A stretch of 32,500 nt of DNA from positions 720,001 through 752,500 of the forward strand of contig JACVTC010000075.1 in the NCBI GenBank assembly GCA_016946835.1, in the 5' to 3' direction. The translations under genes were made by a program, and so were the position numbers. Below the pieces are notes generated by a model, which was not told the DNA's origin, searched no databases, and saw nothing but the letters and a program-made list of their open reading frames with translations. Origin of the DNA: Neocallimastix lanati (nom. inval.) (Eukaryota > Neocallimastigomycota > Neocallimastigomycetes > Neocallimastigales > Neocallimastigaceae). Below are positions 1-11,415 of this stretch, piece by piece. Every line of letters starts with the position of its first letter. Within the stretch, counting starts at the first letter, position 1.

Positions 1-474
1 TCCACATAATTTTCACAAATAACCTCTGGGAAAAGATTTTTATAGAAAAGTTGAGCGAGGGCGGGACTCTGTAAATTATTAAAGATAAATTTTAAATAGA
101 AGATACGACTGTAATCCTCATCCTCAATTTCCTTTGTATCGAACAGCTGTTTATTTAAAATCGTTTTAATGAACATCTCGTTGAAATAATGTAAGAATAA
201 ATCCACGATTTTCAAATTTTTACATTCTGAAGTAATTTTTTGAATAAATTGGAAAATTCTTAAAAAGATATTTAATTGATCATTAATAATATGGCCCCTA
301 AATGTTTTATTTTTAATATCAAATAATTCCTTTTCCTTATCAATTTTTACTTTAAGGGCTTCCTCAAATTCCTTACTCGTATTAAAATTTAAAATATCAT
401 TTTGATCACCTATTAAAACAAAAAAAAAAAAAATTATGATATAATTAATTATAATATATATAAAATAAAAATAA

Positions 475-516
<42 letters not shown>

Positions 517-1220
517 ATAGTAAATATATAAGTACATATAATGTAATAAAATATATAGAAAAAAAATTATAAAAAAAAAAATAATAAATGATTAATATTG
601 TATATATATAAGTAAATATGAATTTAATTATAATGATTAATAAATATTATAATTGAATTAATAAAAAATTTATGATATTCTATATATTTTTTAATTATTT
701 ATTTTATATTTATCTATCTATATATATATATATATATTAATTTACCGTCAAACTGTAAATAACCAGAATCTCTATTAGTTGGTAGAGCATTATACGAGCC
801 ACAGAGAGAAGCAGTGACGACCAAAGGGAAATCATGGTACAATAAGAAGTTGTAGAGGAGATCAAAATCCAAATCCATAAGAATAGAGATAGCGGTGAGA
901 GCGTAATCCCCTTGATTTCCAGCTCTAAAATAATAATTCATTAAATAATTGAAGAGGAAGAATTCGTAATGCTGTTCATTTGGAGGGTAATCCTTTTCAA
1001 AAATGTTAGTAATATGATAGGGTGATTTAGTCGAAAAAGGCGAAAGGCATGAATCATTTGAAGATGAAGTGGAAGATGAAAAGAAGAAGGAAGATATTTT
1101 TTGATTTGGAATTGAATCCAATGTATTTGGATCTAGGTTCTTTTTTGGGTAAATAAAGAAATTCACAAGTGATGGATTTTCATGCATTTTTTGACATAAA
1201 ACAAATATTAATTCTTAAGG

Positions 1221-1266
<46 letters not shown>

Positions 1267-1580
1267 ATTAATATATATATATATCATAATGATATTATCA
1301 AAAATGTAATATTATATAATATTATACAATATAACATTATATATTATAATATGATATAATATAATTTAAGATACATTTAAAAAAAAAAAAAATTAGTAAT
1401 ATGAAATTTTTTATAATATGATTAAAGAATTCATTATTATAATAGATTTTAAAAGCGTGTAGTATTATTATAGGTTAAAATAAATTGTTTTATATATATT
1501 ATTTATATGAGTTGTGGTTATTTCATTATTGATTATTGATTATTATCATTATTACTATTATTATAATCAATATATTATTA

Positions 1581-1614
<34 letters not shown>

Positions 1615-2612
1615 TTACTTTATTGTTATTATTTTTTTTTTTTTGACTTTATTTTTTTCTTCTTTTTATTTTAGTATTTAATAATTATTTTAAAAATTGT
1701 TTTTACCTATTAAATAATCCTCATAGAGTTCATTAAGTTTTGGCGTGGTTGCGGTCACATAAATTAATTTATTGAGGGCACGTTGAACGGAATGACGAGT
1801 CAGAAAGGCAGCATTTAATTCACCGCATAAATGAGAGAAGGCTTCAATGACCACTTGAAGAAAACCAAACGGTTGGTCCTGTAATGCGGCATCCACTAAG
1901 GTAATAAAGATGGTATTATCTAGCATATATTCCATTAATACGCCAGCCTGATTTGAATGACTTATACCGCCTTGAAAATTAGGGGAGGTCATAGGACTCG
2001 TAGGATTACTCATAATTTGACGCTCCTCCTTTTCCAATAATTTTAACATGGTTTGAACATAATTAGGTAAAGAAGTATTTGTAATGTAAACATCTTTATA
2101 TTCTGGTCCATGATGAGTATCAATATAATTACAAATCTATTTTTAAATATGCATTAATAGATATTAGAAAAAAAAAAAAATTAATACGATTATTTATATA
2201 TATTTTAAGCAATAATATTATTTATTTTTAGTATTTGTTTTTATTATTATTATAATATATATATATATATATAAATTTTTAACATATTCTTAATATATAT
2301 ATATATTTAAAATTTTATATATTTCTTCTTTTTTTTTTTGTTTTTTTTTTTTTGTTTTTTAGTTTTTTTGTAATTTTTATATATGTGTCAAACTTGAATA
2401 CATCATTAAATAATGATATAAGAGTAACATATATATATATATAAAAAAAAGTTTATAATATTTTTTTTATAAACCTTTTTCAACTTTAAAAGATTTCTCT
2501 GTTGTGGTGTTAAATTAACAGTAGTTTGTTTTGATTTGAAACGATGTGATATTTCCTTTAATTTCCCTTCAATATCATTTAGTTTCCCTTCAATATCATT
2601 TATCATTGACAT
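1..2612 (-). CDS. FHIP2/FAM160B (RAI16-like) family protein, N-terminal part, four exons, 3' end off the window
   Basis: Proposed exons on the minus strand are 2475-2612, 1707-2136, 746-1213 and <1-409. All introns are GT..AG and the junction phases (0, 1, 1) agree, giving about 481 residues. I recognise the N-terminal half of the FHIP2A/FAM160B family from the order of motifs: NTSLPNYVQTMLKLLEKEE, then GVLMEYMLDNTIFITLV, HSVQRALNKLIYV, LIFVLCQKMHENPSLVNFF and FNYLMNYYFRAGNQGDYAL. In animals FHIP proteins belong to the FTS-Hook-FHIP complex that links Rab-marked vesicles to dynein; that role is inherited by family and not shown here. Exon 1 begins with a coiled-coil-like stretch in which a 7-residue unit (NDIEGKL) is repeated by a 21-bp duplication. 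Exon 3 carries a serine/phenylalanine-rich insertion absent from the human protein as I recall it. The start ATG at 2612 is followed immediately by open frame and preceded by A/T-only sequence. The C-terminal half is outside the window. The family call is firm; exact splice sites are predictions. Confidence 0.82.
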
Positions 2613-2899
2613 TGGTGAATATTATTTATAAATAAAAAAAAAAAAAAAAAAGAAAAAGAAAAGGAAAATGTATATAGATATATATATATATAACTTATAA
2701 TATGGTATGTAAAATAATAATAATAATTATAATAATAATAGTAATAATATATATTTCTAAATGTATAGTATATAAAGTATAGATATTTATAAAATATGTA
2801 TTATGTTATAAATATCAAATTATAAAGTAATAAAATATATTTTTTTTTTTTTTTAATTTTTTATTTTTAAAAAAATTTTTTTTAAATAAATTAAAAAAT

Positions 2900-2940
<41 letters not shown>

Positions 2941-3775
2941 ATTAAATGGTTAATACATATATAATACATATATCGTATTTATATAATTCTATATAAAATA
3001 TTAAACTTTATTAATATTATGTATTGTAAGATTCTATAGTATTAAAAATATTGTAATAATAATATAATACTTCATAGTATTAAAAATTCAACTAACCTAT
3101 TCTAAAATGTAGTATAAAATAAAATAAAAATAAAAATTAAAATAAAATTTATTCATAAAATAATATTATATTGAAGAATAAACATTTTTTACTAAAGTTT
3201 AAAAAATTTAATAATTTTATATTTAATATAAAATAAAAGAAAAAAAGAAAATGAAGGTTTGTAGGTATTTAATGTATGTATACAAAATTATTTCAACATT
3301 ACAAAAAAATACATTTTAATTTTATTGATAATAATTTAAGTATATATATCATAATATTATTAATTATTATTAGTAATTATTTTTATGATTATTTATATTA
3401 TTATTATTATTACTATTATTCATTATTATTATTATTATTACTTTATTCTTGTAAATAATTAATTAATTATTATTATTATTTATTAATTATTATTACAATC
3501 ATTTATTATACTATCATTTATAAATTTTTGTTAATATTTATTAATATTATTTATTATTATTTATTATTATTAATAATATTACTATTCATTAATATTTTAA
3601 TTATTACTTGATTTTTACTTTATTAAATAAACTAAAAAACAATAAAACAAATTATTCATTTTATATATATGTCATAATTGAAAATCTTTTTTAAATCATA
3701 TTTAATAATATTCATAAATATCACAAGCACTTTTTTATAAAAAAAAAAAAAAAAAAAAAAAAGATTTTTTAACCT
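2613..3775. other. AT-rich spacer without a gene
   Basis: Homopolymer A and T runs, (AT)n and (ATT)n stretches fill this interval, including a long A run near 2909-2939 and TTA-rich sequence at 3390-3590. The one longer frame at 3276-3458 is tyrosine/leucine/isoleucine-only translation of TTA repeats and shows no GC rise, so I do not call it a gene. It would contain the promoter of the minus-strand gene that starts at 2612, but I see no distinctive box beyond generic T-runs. Confidence 0.7.
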
Positions 3776-3784
3776 GGATATTAT
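3776..3784. repeat. Left target-site duplication
   Basis: GGATATTAT directly precedes the left inverted repeat and recurs at 5526-5534. A tenth matching base (G) follows both copies. I assign it to the element on the left because that makes both ends start with GGG. Confidence 0.75.
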
Positions 3785-3888
3785 GGGTGTGGGGCATTTC
3801 GCCAGGTTGCATTTCGCCAATTTTTTTTGAAAGCATGTGGCGTATTAAAAAAATGTGGCATTTCGCCAAGTTGCTTTTCGCCAAATTG
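3785..3888 (+). repeat. Left terminal inverted repeat with four GCATTTCGCC-type subrepeats
   Basis: The core word (GCATTTCGCCA and close variants, such as GCTTTTCGCCA) occurs four times in this stretch, near 3795, 3808, 3854 and 3871, and pairs with the variants at 5436-5525. It is a GC-richer island in very AT-rich DNA. Repeated sub-terminal words like these are often transposase binding sites; that function is inferred. Confidence 0.75.
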
Positions 3889-4500
3889 AGAATTATTAAA
3901 TAAAATAAATAAATAAAATTAAATATTTTTCATATTGATGTATTTATATTTTTGAAGTAAATATTTAAATATTAAAAATTTTTTTTTTCATATATAAATA
4001 GCTTTACAAATATCTGTTTAAATAAATAATAAATTGATAAATAATAAATAAAAAAAAAAAATAATAATAATAAAATAAACAATATAGTAATATAATTAAT
4101 AAAAAAAAATAATAATATAAACACTATTGCTATAATTATAAAAGGATTGTCATTAATAATAATAAATAAAATTATAAATAATAATATTATTATTTGCAAA
4201 TATATATATAAATGAATTAATAAAAATAATATTTACCTACTAAAGAAAAATGTAAAAAGTTTTTCTTATAGTATTTTATAAATTAATAATAAATAATATA
4301 TAATAAATAATAAATAATAAATAAATAATATAAACTGTAGCAATAATTACAGAAACATCAATAATAATATTTTTATAATAACGATGAAAATTATAATAGT
4401 TATTAAATATAAAAATAAATATAAAATTATAATATAAAAATTTTTATACTTTATATAATAAAAAATATAAAAAAAACAACTTTTTTTCAATTACTATTAG

Positions 4501-4733
4501 AATTGCAAAAAGAAGAATCGAAATATTACATTGATTACGAAAGGAGAACTGCTGGAACTTTAAGAAATAAAAAACAAAAAAAATTAATAAGAACTGAGGA
4601 AATTAAAGCTTTGGTTAAATATTACAAAAATATGGAAATTCTATTAAAAAAAAAAAAGAAAAGTGTTAGAAATGATTTCATTGACTTATGGTTGAAATGC
4701 TTAAATGATTTAAATGTAAAAATTATTGATTAA
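4501..4733 (+). CDS. Short lysine-rich exon-like frame inside the transposon
   Basis: An open frame of about 77 codons without an ATG start runs from a good pyrimidine-rich splice acceptor (T-run, then ATTACTATTAG just before 4501) to TAA at 4731. It encodes a basic peptide with EESKYYIDYERRTAGTLRNK near the start and SVRNDFIDLWLKCLNDLNV near the end. The T-run acceptor and the absence of a start codon suggest a terminal exon whose upstream exon is lost or too AT-rich to see. I do not recognise the sequence. Its position between the inverted repeats suggests an element-borne or captured gene fragment. It could also be chance open frame, though its amino-acid mix is more varied than the surrounding low-complexity translations. 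Confidence 0.35.
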
Positions 4734-4784
4734 ATAATAAATTATTAAGAAATGACAGAAAATTGACTAAATGAATTCTGTCAT

Positions 4785-5344
4785 ATATAATAATAATTTT
4801 TTAATAGTAAAAATTATTTTAAAAAGAGAATAAATGAATAAATACAATAATTATTAAAGTATTTTTAATTTTATTAGATTAGGTTAGCATAAGAACATTA
4901 ATATATATTTTTATGATAAAATATTATTATTTTAAAAATATATTTATATAATTAAAATATTGTAATAATATAATTTTTTACAAAATATTAAAATATATCT
5001 TTATAATTAAATATATTTTTATAATTAAATATTATAAATTATTATTTTACGAAATATTAAAATATATAATAATAATTTTTTTAATAGTAAAAATTATTTT
5101 AAAAAGAGAATAAATGAATAAATACAATAATTATTAAAGTATTTTTAATTTTATTAGATTAGGTTAGCTTAAAAACATTAAAATATATTTTTATGATAAA
5201 ATTTTATTATTTTAAAAATATATTTTTATAATAACAGTATTGTTATAATATTATTTTTTTACAAAATATTAAAATATATCTTTATAATTAAATATATTTT
5301 TATAATTAAATATTATTAATAATTATTTTATTTTAAAAAATATC
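4785..5344. repeat. Tandem duplication, two copies of a 280-bp unit
   Basis: The string AAAAAGAGAATAAATGAATA occurs at 4821 and again at 5101, exactly 280 bp apart. The surrounding sequence, including TTTATTAGATTAGGTTAGC, matches across nearly the whole unit with a few substitutions. The duplication lies inside the transposon, downstream of its short frame. Confidence 0.85.
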
Positions 5345-5435
5345 TATAATTAATTATAAAATATAATAAAAACAAGTTTAAAAAAATTATTTTGAATTTT
5401 TATTTATTTATTCATTCATTTACTTATATCAATAA

Positions 5436-5525
5436 GCCATTTGTCGAAATGCAACTTGGGGAAATGCAACATTTTAATAATATGGCCACTTGGCGAAATG
5501 CAATCTAGGGAAATGCAACTCTCCC
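5436..5525 (-). repeat. Right terminal inverted repeat
   Basis: On the plus strand it shows GAAATGCAACTTGGGGAAATGC, TGGCGAAATGCAA and GGGAAATGCAACTCTCCC, the inverse of the left-end words. Several CG or CC positions differ from the left end (CGCC versus CCCC or CGAC), so the ends have diverged since insertion. Confidence 0.75.
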
Positions 5526-5534
5526 GGATATTAT
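5526..5534. repeat. Right target-site duplication
   Basis: GGATATTAT follows the right inverted repeat immediately and is identical to 3776-3784, marking the insertion site of the intervening element. Confidence 0.75.
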
Positions 5535-6176
5535 GAGCAAAGAAGGAGTAATGAAAAAAAAAAATAAAAAATAAAAAAAGTATTAATTTGGTATAGTCTA
5601 TTTCAAGCTATAGACATAGCATTAAAAAAAAATAAAAAAAATAAAAAATAAAAAAAATAATAATAATAATAGTAATAATTATGATATATTAACTATTATA
5701 ACTATTATATTAATCAATGACTAAGTAAGGTTAGGAGTTTTTTTTCTTACAACTAAATAATTTAGTAATATAAATGAGATAATACTAAATAATTTAATTA
5801 TTCAATTTAGAAATTTTTTAATATTGAATATAGTCAATATAAATCGATAAAGTAAATAAGTGCTAAGAGTATTTCCATTCAACCAAACTATTTATAAAAC
5901 CAGAGAAATAATAATAAATTAATAATTTAATAATTCATTATATATATATATTAATATTTATATATGAATAATTTTTTTTTCAATATTTAATATTAATGAT
6001 AAAATCACAATACACAAATATAATATTATGAATATATATAATTAAAAAAATTCTCAAGAATCCTTTAATATAATAATAAATTATATAAATCAACCATTAA
6101 AAAAAAAATTTTTTTTTTTTGACTATGAATAATTTTTTGACTATGAATAATTAAATCCATTTAAAAATGTATTTAA

Positions 6177-6237
<61 letters not shown>

Positions 6238-6265
6238 TTTTTAGGATTAAAAATTTCTGTAAAAA

Positions 6266-6306
<41 letters not shown>

Positions 6307-6840
6307 TGATTGTACGTATATATATAGATCTATTCTATCTATCGATACATTTATTTCATTAATTATTAATTAATAAAACCTGAACAGACAGACCTATACA
6401 ATAAATTATCATAATACTATTATATAATACCATTTAGAAAAAAATATTTTTTTTTATACGAAACATTATTTATTTCCATAAAATTAGTTTTAATTATTAT
6501 CCATTTCATGTCCATATATTTTATATATATTAATAAAGATATGACAATGAGTCCTTGGAATTAAAATTTATGTAAAACCTATATAGACAAAGCAAATCAT
6601 TAAGTTAATTAAAATTATATATATATAAAAGAGAGACATAAGAAATCCTTATAAAACAAAAAAAAAAAAAAAAAAAAAAAATTTCATTAAACTATAGATA
6701 GTAATTAATATAAATGATGATGAGTTATTAATGTACAAAACTTTTTCTGTATTGCTGTTGAAATGAAAATGATACAATGAAATACTTTTTTTTTTTTTTT
6801 ATTATATTTCTATTTCTATTAAAAAAAAGTATATTCATAG
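5535..6840. other. AT-rich spacer with microsatellites
   Basis: It holds an (ATT)n microsatellite at about 6181-6231, a long A run at about 6269-6304, and shorter A/T tracts. No reading frame with exon-like composition or splice-site support was seen. Confidence 0.6.
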
Positions 6841-6842
6841 TG

Positions 6843-7219
6843 GTCTCCTTCTTGACGGAAATACAGTATAATAAATTTTTTAAAGATTGGCTCAAGGGAA
6901 AGAAGACGTTTTATTAATAATATCTTTCAATCAACTTCCAAAGAGAACTTTTTTTTCCCCGATTTCATATATTTTGTGGGTCTTGTGGAATTCCTTTACT
7001 AATGTTATGCCTATTGGGACTAGTAATTTTCACACTATGAACAATTTGTATACCATTAGACCTACTGTTAACAAGAGCGTCGATACCGAAACTATAAAGC
7101 AAAAAAAAAAAAAAATTTGATACAGAGTTTTTTGAATGATTCATTTTTATTCACATGAAATTATCATCGATGAATGGGAAGAGTTAGAAGCCATTTCGTC
7201 CTCGAAACTCATAATATAG
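6843..7219 (+). pseudogene. Worn gene remnant of unknown identity
   Basis: Base composition rises well above the surroundings and the sequence reads as coding in pieces that change frame. One piece at 6843-6914 gives SFLTEIQYNKFFKDWLKGKK and then stops. A second, overlapping in another frame at 6887-7120, gives NQLPKRTFFSPISYILWVLW and later NLYTIRPTVNKSVDTETIK, and has no ATG start. A third after an A run, about 7129-7219, gives MIHFYSHEIIIDEWEELEA and ends at TAG. The breaks sit next to homopolymers, so this is either a decayed gene or several exons I cannot join. I do not recognise the family. The SFLTEIQ segment resembles the short frame SFLVEERQ seen near 23403, which hints at a shared dispersed source, but the match is too short to rely on. 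Confidence 0.35.
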
Positions 7220-7718
7220 TTTTTTAATATTTATGTAAAAAATTTTATGTATTTTTTTTTCATGTATTTTTTTTTAAAATAAATATTATTAAATTAAATT
7301 TTATTCCTAGTCTATAAAAAAAAAAAAAAAAAAATTAATATTACTAAATTGAAAGAACCTTCATTTAATTTTAATTCCATTCTATTTAAATAATATGAAG
7401 TTATATAAATTTTAATTTTATGTAAATTTGGACATTAAATTATTAAAAAAATGCAAATAGGATTAATAATAATATTATATATATATATTTAAATTTTATT
7501 AATGTATAAAATAAAATTAAGTAAAAAAGATGTTTTTTATTTAAATAAATATATATTATATTATTTTATCTAATTTTATTTTGATGTATATATTATAAAA
7601 CAAAAAATAAATAAAATGAAATAAAATGAAATAAAACATAATAATAAGAAAATAGGGAAAAAAAATAGGGAAAAAAATTAGGGAAAAGAAGTTAAAAGGA
7701 AGTAAAAATAAAAATAAG

Positions 7719-7757
<39 letters not shown>

Positions 7758-8216
7758 TAGAAACAAAATAAAAAATATATATATTTAATTATGTATATTA
7801 TATAGTTTATTAAGTAATATATAGCATAGATTAATTTTTTTTTATAATTTTCTTTTATAGATGCATAGCAATAAATGCATTCTTTGTTTATTTAGGAAAA
7901 AAATATAATTTAATTATTACAAATAAAAAAATTCAAAAAAGAAAATTAATACACCAAATTTATTATAAAAAAAAAAGGTTTAATTTATATTATATATACA
8001 TATATATAAAATAATTTTTTATGTATTAGAAAAAGTCTTAATTAAAATAAAAATAAATTCATAAATAATATATAAGTAAAGTAAAATGAAACCAAGAAAA
8101 ATGAGAAAAAATAAAAATGAAATACAAAAATAATATAAATAAAGAAAAAAAAAATGTATTAATAAAAAATATTAATTATAAAATTTTGAATAAAGTATCA
8201 ATGGTATATTTTTTTA

Positions 8217-8258
<42 letters not shown>

Positions 8259-8829
8259 AATGACACTTAAAATAATATTTATTATTTATTATTATTAATA
8301 AATACTCTTTTTATTATTTATTATTTATTATTTAATTATTTATTATTTAATTATTTATTATTTCTATCAATAATTATTATTATTATTATTATTAAAAAAA
8401 AGTTAAAAAATTGAAAGTATTCAAATATACCATATATAATACTAATTATAATTGTAATTAGTATATTATCCCTTTTTTGGTATAATTAATGAATAAATAA
8501 ATAAAAATTTTTAAATCATTAATGACTCTAAATGTCTATTGTTATTTATGGTATTATTTATTATTATATTTATTTTATATACTTTTAGCAATTATTTACT
8601 TATAATTATAATTATTTGCATATATTATTATTATTGTTGTTATTAACTTTATTATTATTACTATTATTAATTATTAAGTATTATTATAAATTATTGTTAA
8701 TTATTATTAATATTATTGTTAATTACTATTATTATTATTATCATTATTATTGTTGTTGTTAAGTATTATTATTTATTATTGTTGTTAAGTATTATTATTT
8801 ATTATTATTGTTAATTATTATTTCGTTCC

Positions 8830-8860
<31 letters not shown>

Positions 8861-9135
8861 GTTTTATAAATATAATAAAATATAAATAATTATTTTATAT
8901 CAATATTGATTAAATAATACACACCACCAATAGTTTATATATTTGTTATCATAAATTAATAAAATATAAATTTATAACTAGATCAATTACACTTTTTGCT
9001 TATTTTTTACATCTAAAGGAGGAATTATAGTGAAAATAAGCATTAATAACTATTTATTACTATGTAACTAAATATATTTATTAGTTTTATATTAAATTAT
9101 AGTTACCTTCTATACAATATAAATTTTTATATTAA
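7220..9135. other. AT-rich spacer, start of the gene desert
   Basis: No supportable gene. It contains (AAT)n runs at about 7721-7755 and 8219-8254, T and A homopolymers, and a hairpin near 8437-8470 with TACTAATTA and TAATTAGTA arms. TTA/TTG triplet-rich sequence lies at 8620-8820. The word TTAATAAATACTCTTTT occurs at 8295-8311. Confidence 0.6.
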
Positions 9136-9665
9136 TTTTATTATTTATTATTTATTATTTATTATTTATTATTTATTATTTATTATTTATTATTTATTTA
9201 TTATTCAATTATTATTTATTATTTATTATTTATTATTTATTATTTATTATTCAATTATTATTCAATTATTTATTATTTATTATTTATTATTTATTATTTA
9301 TTATTTATTATTTATTATTTATTATTTATTATTTATTATTTATTATTTATTATTTATTATTTATTATTTATTATTTATTATTATTATTTATTATTTATTA
9401 TTTATTATTTATTATTTATTATTTATTATTTATTATTTATTATTTATTATTATTTATTATTTATTATTTATTATTTATTATTTATTATTTATTATTTATT
9501 ATTTATTATTTATTATTTATTATTTATTATTTATTATTTATTATTTATTATTTATTATTTATTATTTATTTATTACTTATTATTTATTATTATTTATTTA
9601 CTCTTTTTATTATTTATTTATTATTCAATTATTTAATATTTATTATTGATTATTTATTATTGATT
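9136..9665 (+). repeat. (TTATTTA)n satellite-like array, plus orientation
   Basis: About 500 bp of near-perfect 7-bp TTATTTA repeats. It is interrupted by TTATTCAATTATT variants near 9200-9260 and by single-unit slips (TTATTATTATTTA). It ends near a variant TTTACTCTTTTTATTA motif at about 9595-9611. Confidence 0.9.
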
Positions 9666-10380
9666 AGTGATGATTATTTAATATATCTATAGATATAAAT
9701 TTTTTTTTAAAAAAAAAAAAAGCTTATTTTTTTTAATTTTTAAATTTTTATTTTTTTTATTTTTTTATCTGTTTCAAAATAAAGTAGAAATATAATATAA
9801 ATATATTGATAATATATGCAATTATAATTAAAAAATATAATAAAAATTTAATTAGTATAAATATGGTAAAATTAAAAATTTTATTAATTAACCCTTTTTT
9901 TTTTTTTTTTTTATAAATTCAATAATATAAAATATAAAATACATCAACCATTAATTATTTTCGAATAATAAAACATCAAAAAGTAAAATATAAACAATTA
10001 ACATTAATAATCATAATTGTAATAATATTTATAATAGTTTTAATAATACTAATATTTATAATAATAATATTAATAATAATAATAATATTTATAATAAAGA
10101 TTATTACTACTATTATAAAAATATTCATAATAAGGATAATAATATTTATTAATGATAATATATTTTATATTGTTTTAAAAATTTTTTAAACATTTTCTTA
10201 TAATGAATTTCTGTTTGTTTTTAAAAAAATAACAAAATTTTAAAAATATAAATTTTAAAATTTCGGTTTTTTTTAATTTTTCCAATAATTTATTATGATT
10301 TATTATTGTTAATGATTTAAATAGTTATTAATTATTGGTATTTTAAATGATTTAAATAGACTTAATTTATTATATAATAT
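9666..10380. other. AT-rich spacer between arrays
   Basis: No gene seen. It holds A and T runs and a TAATAATAATATT-type simple repeat at about 10020-10150. Confidence 0.6.
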
Positions 10381-10662
10381 ATTTATTTACTATTTACTAT
10401 TTATTATTTATTATTTATTATTTATTATTTATTATTTATTAATAAATACTCTTTTTATTATTTATTATTTATTATTTATTATTTATTATTTATTATTTAT
10501 TATTCAATTATTTATTATTTATTATTCAATTATTTATTATTTATTATTTATTATTTATTATTTATTATTTATTATTTATTATTCAATTATTTATTATTTA
10601 TTATTTATTATTTATTACTTATTATTTATTATTTATTACTTATTATTTATTATTTATTAATA
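10381..10662 (+). repeat. (TTATTTA)n array, plus orientation
   Basis: A second array of the same 7-bp unit, with TTATTCAATTATTTATT variants, and the word TTAATAAATACTCTTTT at 10439-10455 inside it. Confidence 0.88.
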
Positions 10663-11221
10663 ATATAGAGTTTAAAATTCATTTAGATTTGATCTTTTTT
10701 TTAAAAAAAAAAATAAATATGAACATTGAATATTGATATTGTAAATAGTAAGAGAACATTAAAATAATTATAATTATAATAGTATAATGATATATATTAT
10801 TTATTTTATTATTAAGAAAGCTATGATTTATAATAATAATATAGTAATGCACTAGACTATTTTAAGTTTGGGTTTTTACCATAAAATAAGAATTTATGGT
10901 AAATAAAAGGGTATACAGAAGAAATTAATAGTTAATTGACTGAAAATTAAGCAACTATTAATACTTATTATTTAATAGTCACTATTAAATAATTAAATAA
11001 ATGAAAGAAAAAGAAATAAACAAAATAATTGTTTTTCTTTTCTTTTTTTTTCTTTTTTTATTCATTTTTTAATAATTTAATAAAGATGAATTGCTCAGAA
11101 ATCGATTAATTAATTTTTAGTTTATATATTTATATATATTTAATAAATTTATATATTCTTTATAAAAAAATATATTTATTAATATATAGATAATATAATA
11201 TCAAAGCATATTAAATATAAT
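10663..11221. other. AT-rich spacer
   Basis: No gene. Slightly richer sequence at about 10850-10985 (a GTTTGGGTTTTTACC stretch) contains no open frame worth calling. Confidence 0.55.
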
Positions 11222-11415
11222 AAATTATTAAATAATAAATAATAAATAAATAATAAATAATTGAATAATATATAATAATTAATAAATAATAAATAAATAA
11301 TAAATAATAAATAATTAATAATTGAGTAATAAATAATAAATAAATAATAAATAATTAATAATAAATAAATAATAAATAATTGAATAATATATAATAAATA
11401 ATAAATAATTAATAA
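11222..11415 (-). repeat. (TTATTTA)n array, minus orientation
   Basis: The same family as the 9.1- and 10.4-kb arrays but inverted: AAATAAT/TAAATAA units with AATAATTGAATAAT, the complement of the TTATTCAATTATT variant. It therefore faces the 10.4-kb array as an inverted repeat with a gap of about 560 bp. Confidence 0.85.

Larger units (their letters stand above)
3785..5525. mobile_element. Mutator-like DNA transposon or non-autonomous derivative, 1.74 kb
   Basis: The ends form long imperfect terminal inverted repeats. Left end 3785 begins GGGTGTGGGGCATTTCGCC; the right end at 5525, read inward on the minus strand, begins GGGAGAGTTGCATTTCCCT. Both then carry TTGCATTTCGCCAA, and the match resumes inside with an ATTAAAA..ATGTTGCATTTC block and a CAAGTTGC block, giving about 90-105 bp per end. 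The element is flanked by the same 9-bp word GGATATTAT on both sides. A 9-bp duplication, ends starting GGG, and long TIRs with internal subrepeats are typical of Mutator-like elements (family knowledge). No full transposase is visible inside, only one short exon-like frame and a tandem duplication, so the copy looks non-autonomous or internally decayed. The superfamily assignment is inference; the inverted repeat and duplication are read directly. Confidence 0.75.

Noticed and set aside
3276-4199. Two ORFs (3276-3458 plus, 3972-4199 minus)
   Set aside because: Low-complexity Tyr/Ile/Leu/Phe frames over TTA/TAA repeats with no splice or start context; the second also crosses into the transposon interior.
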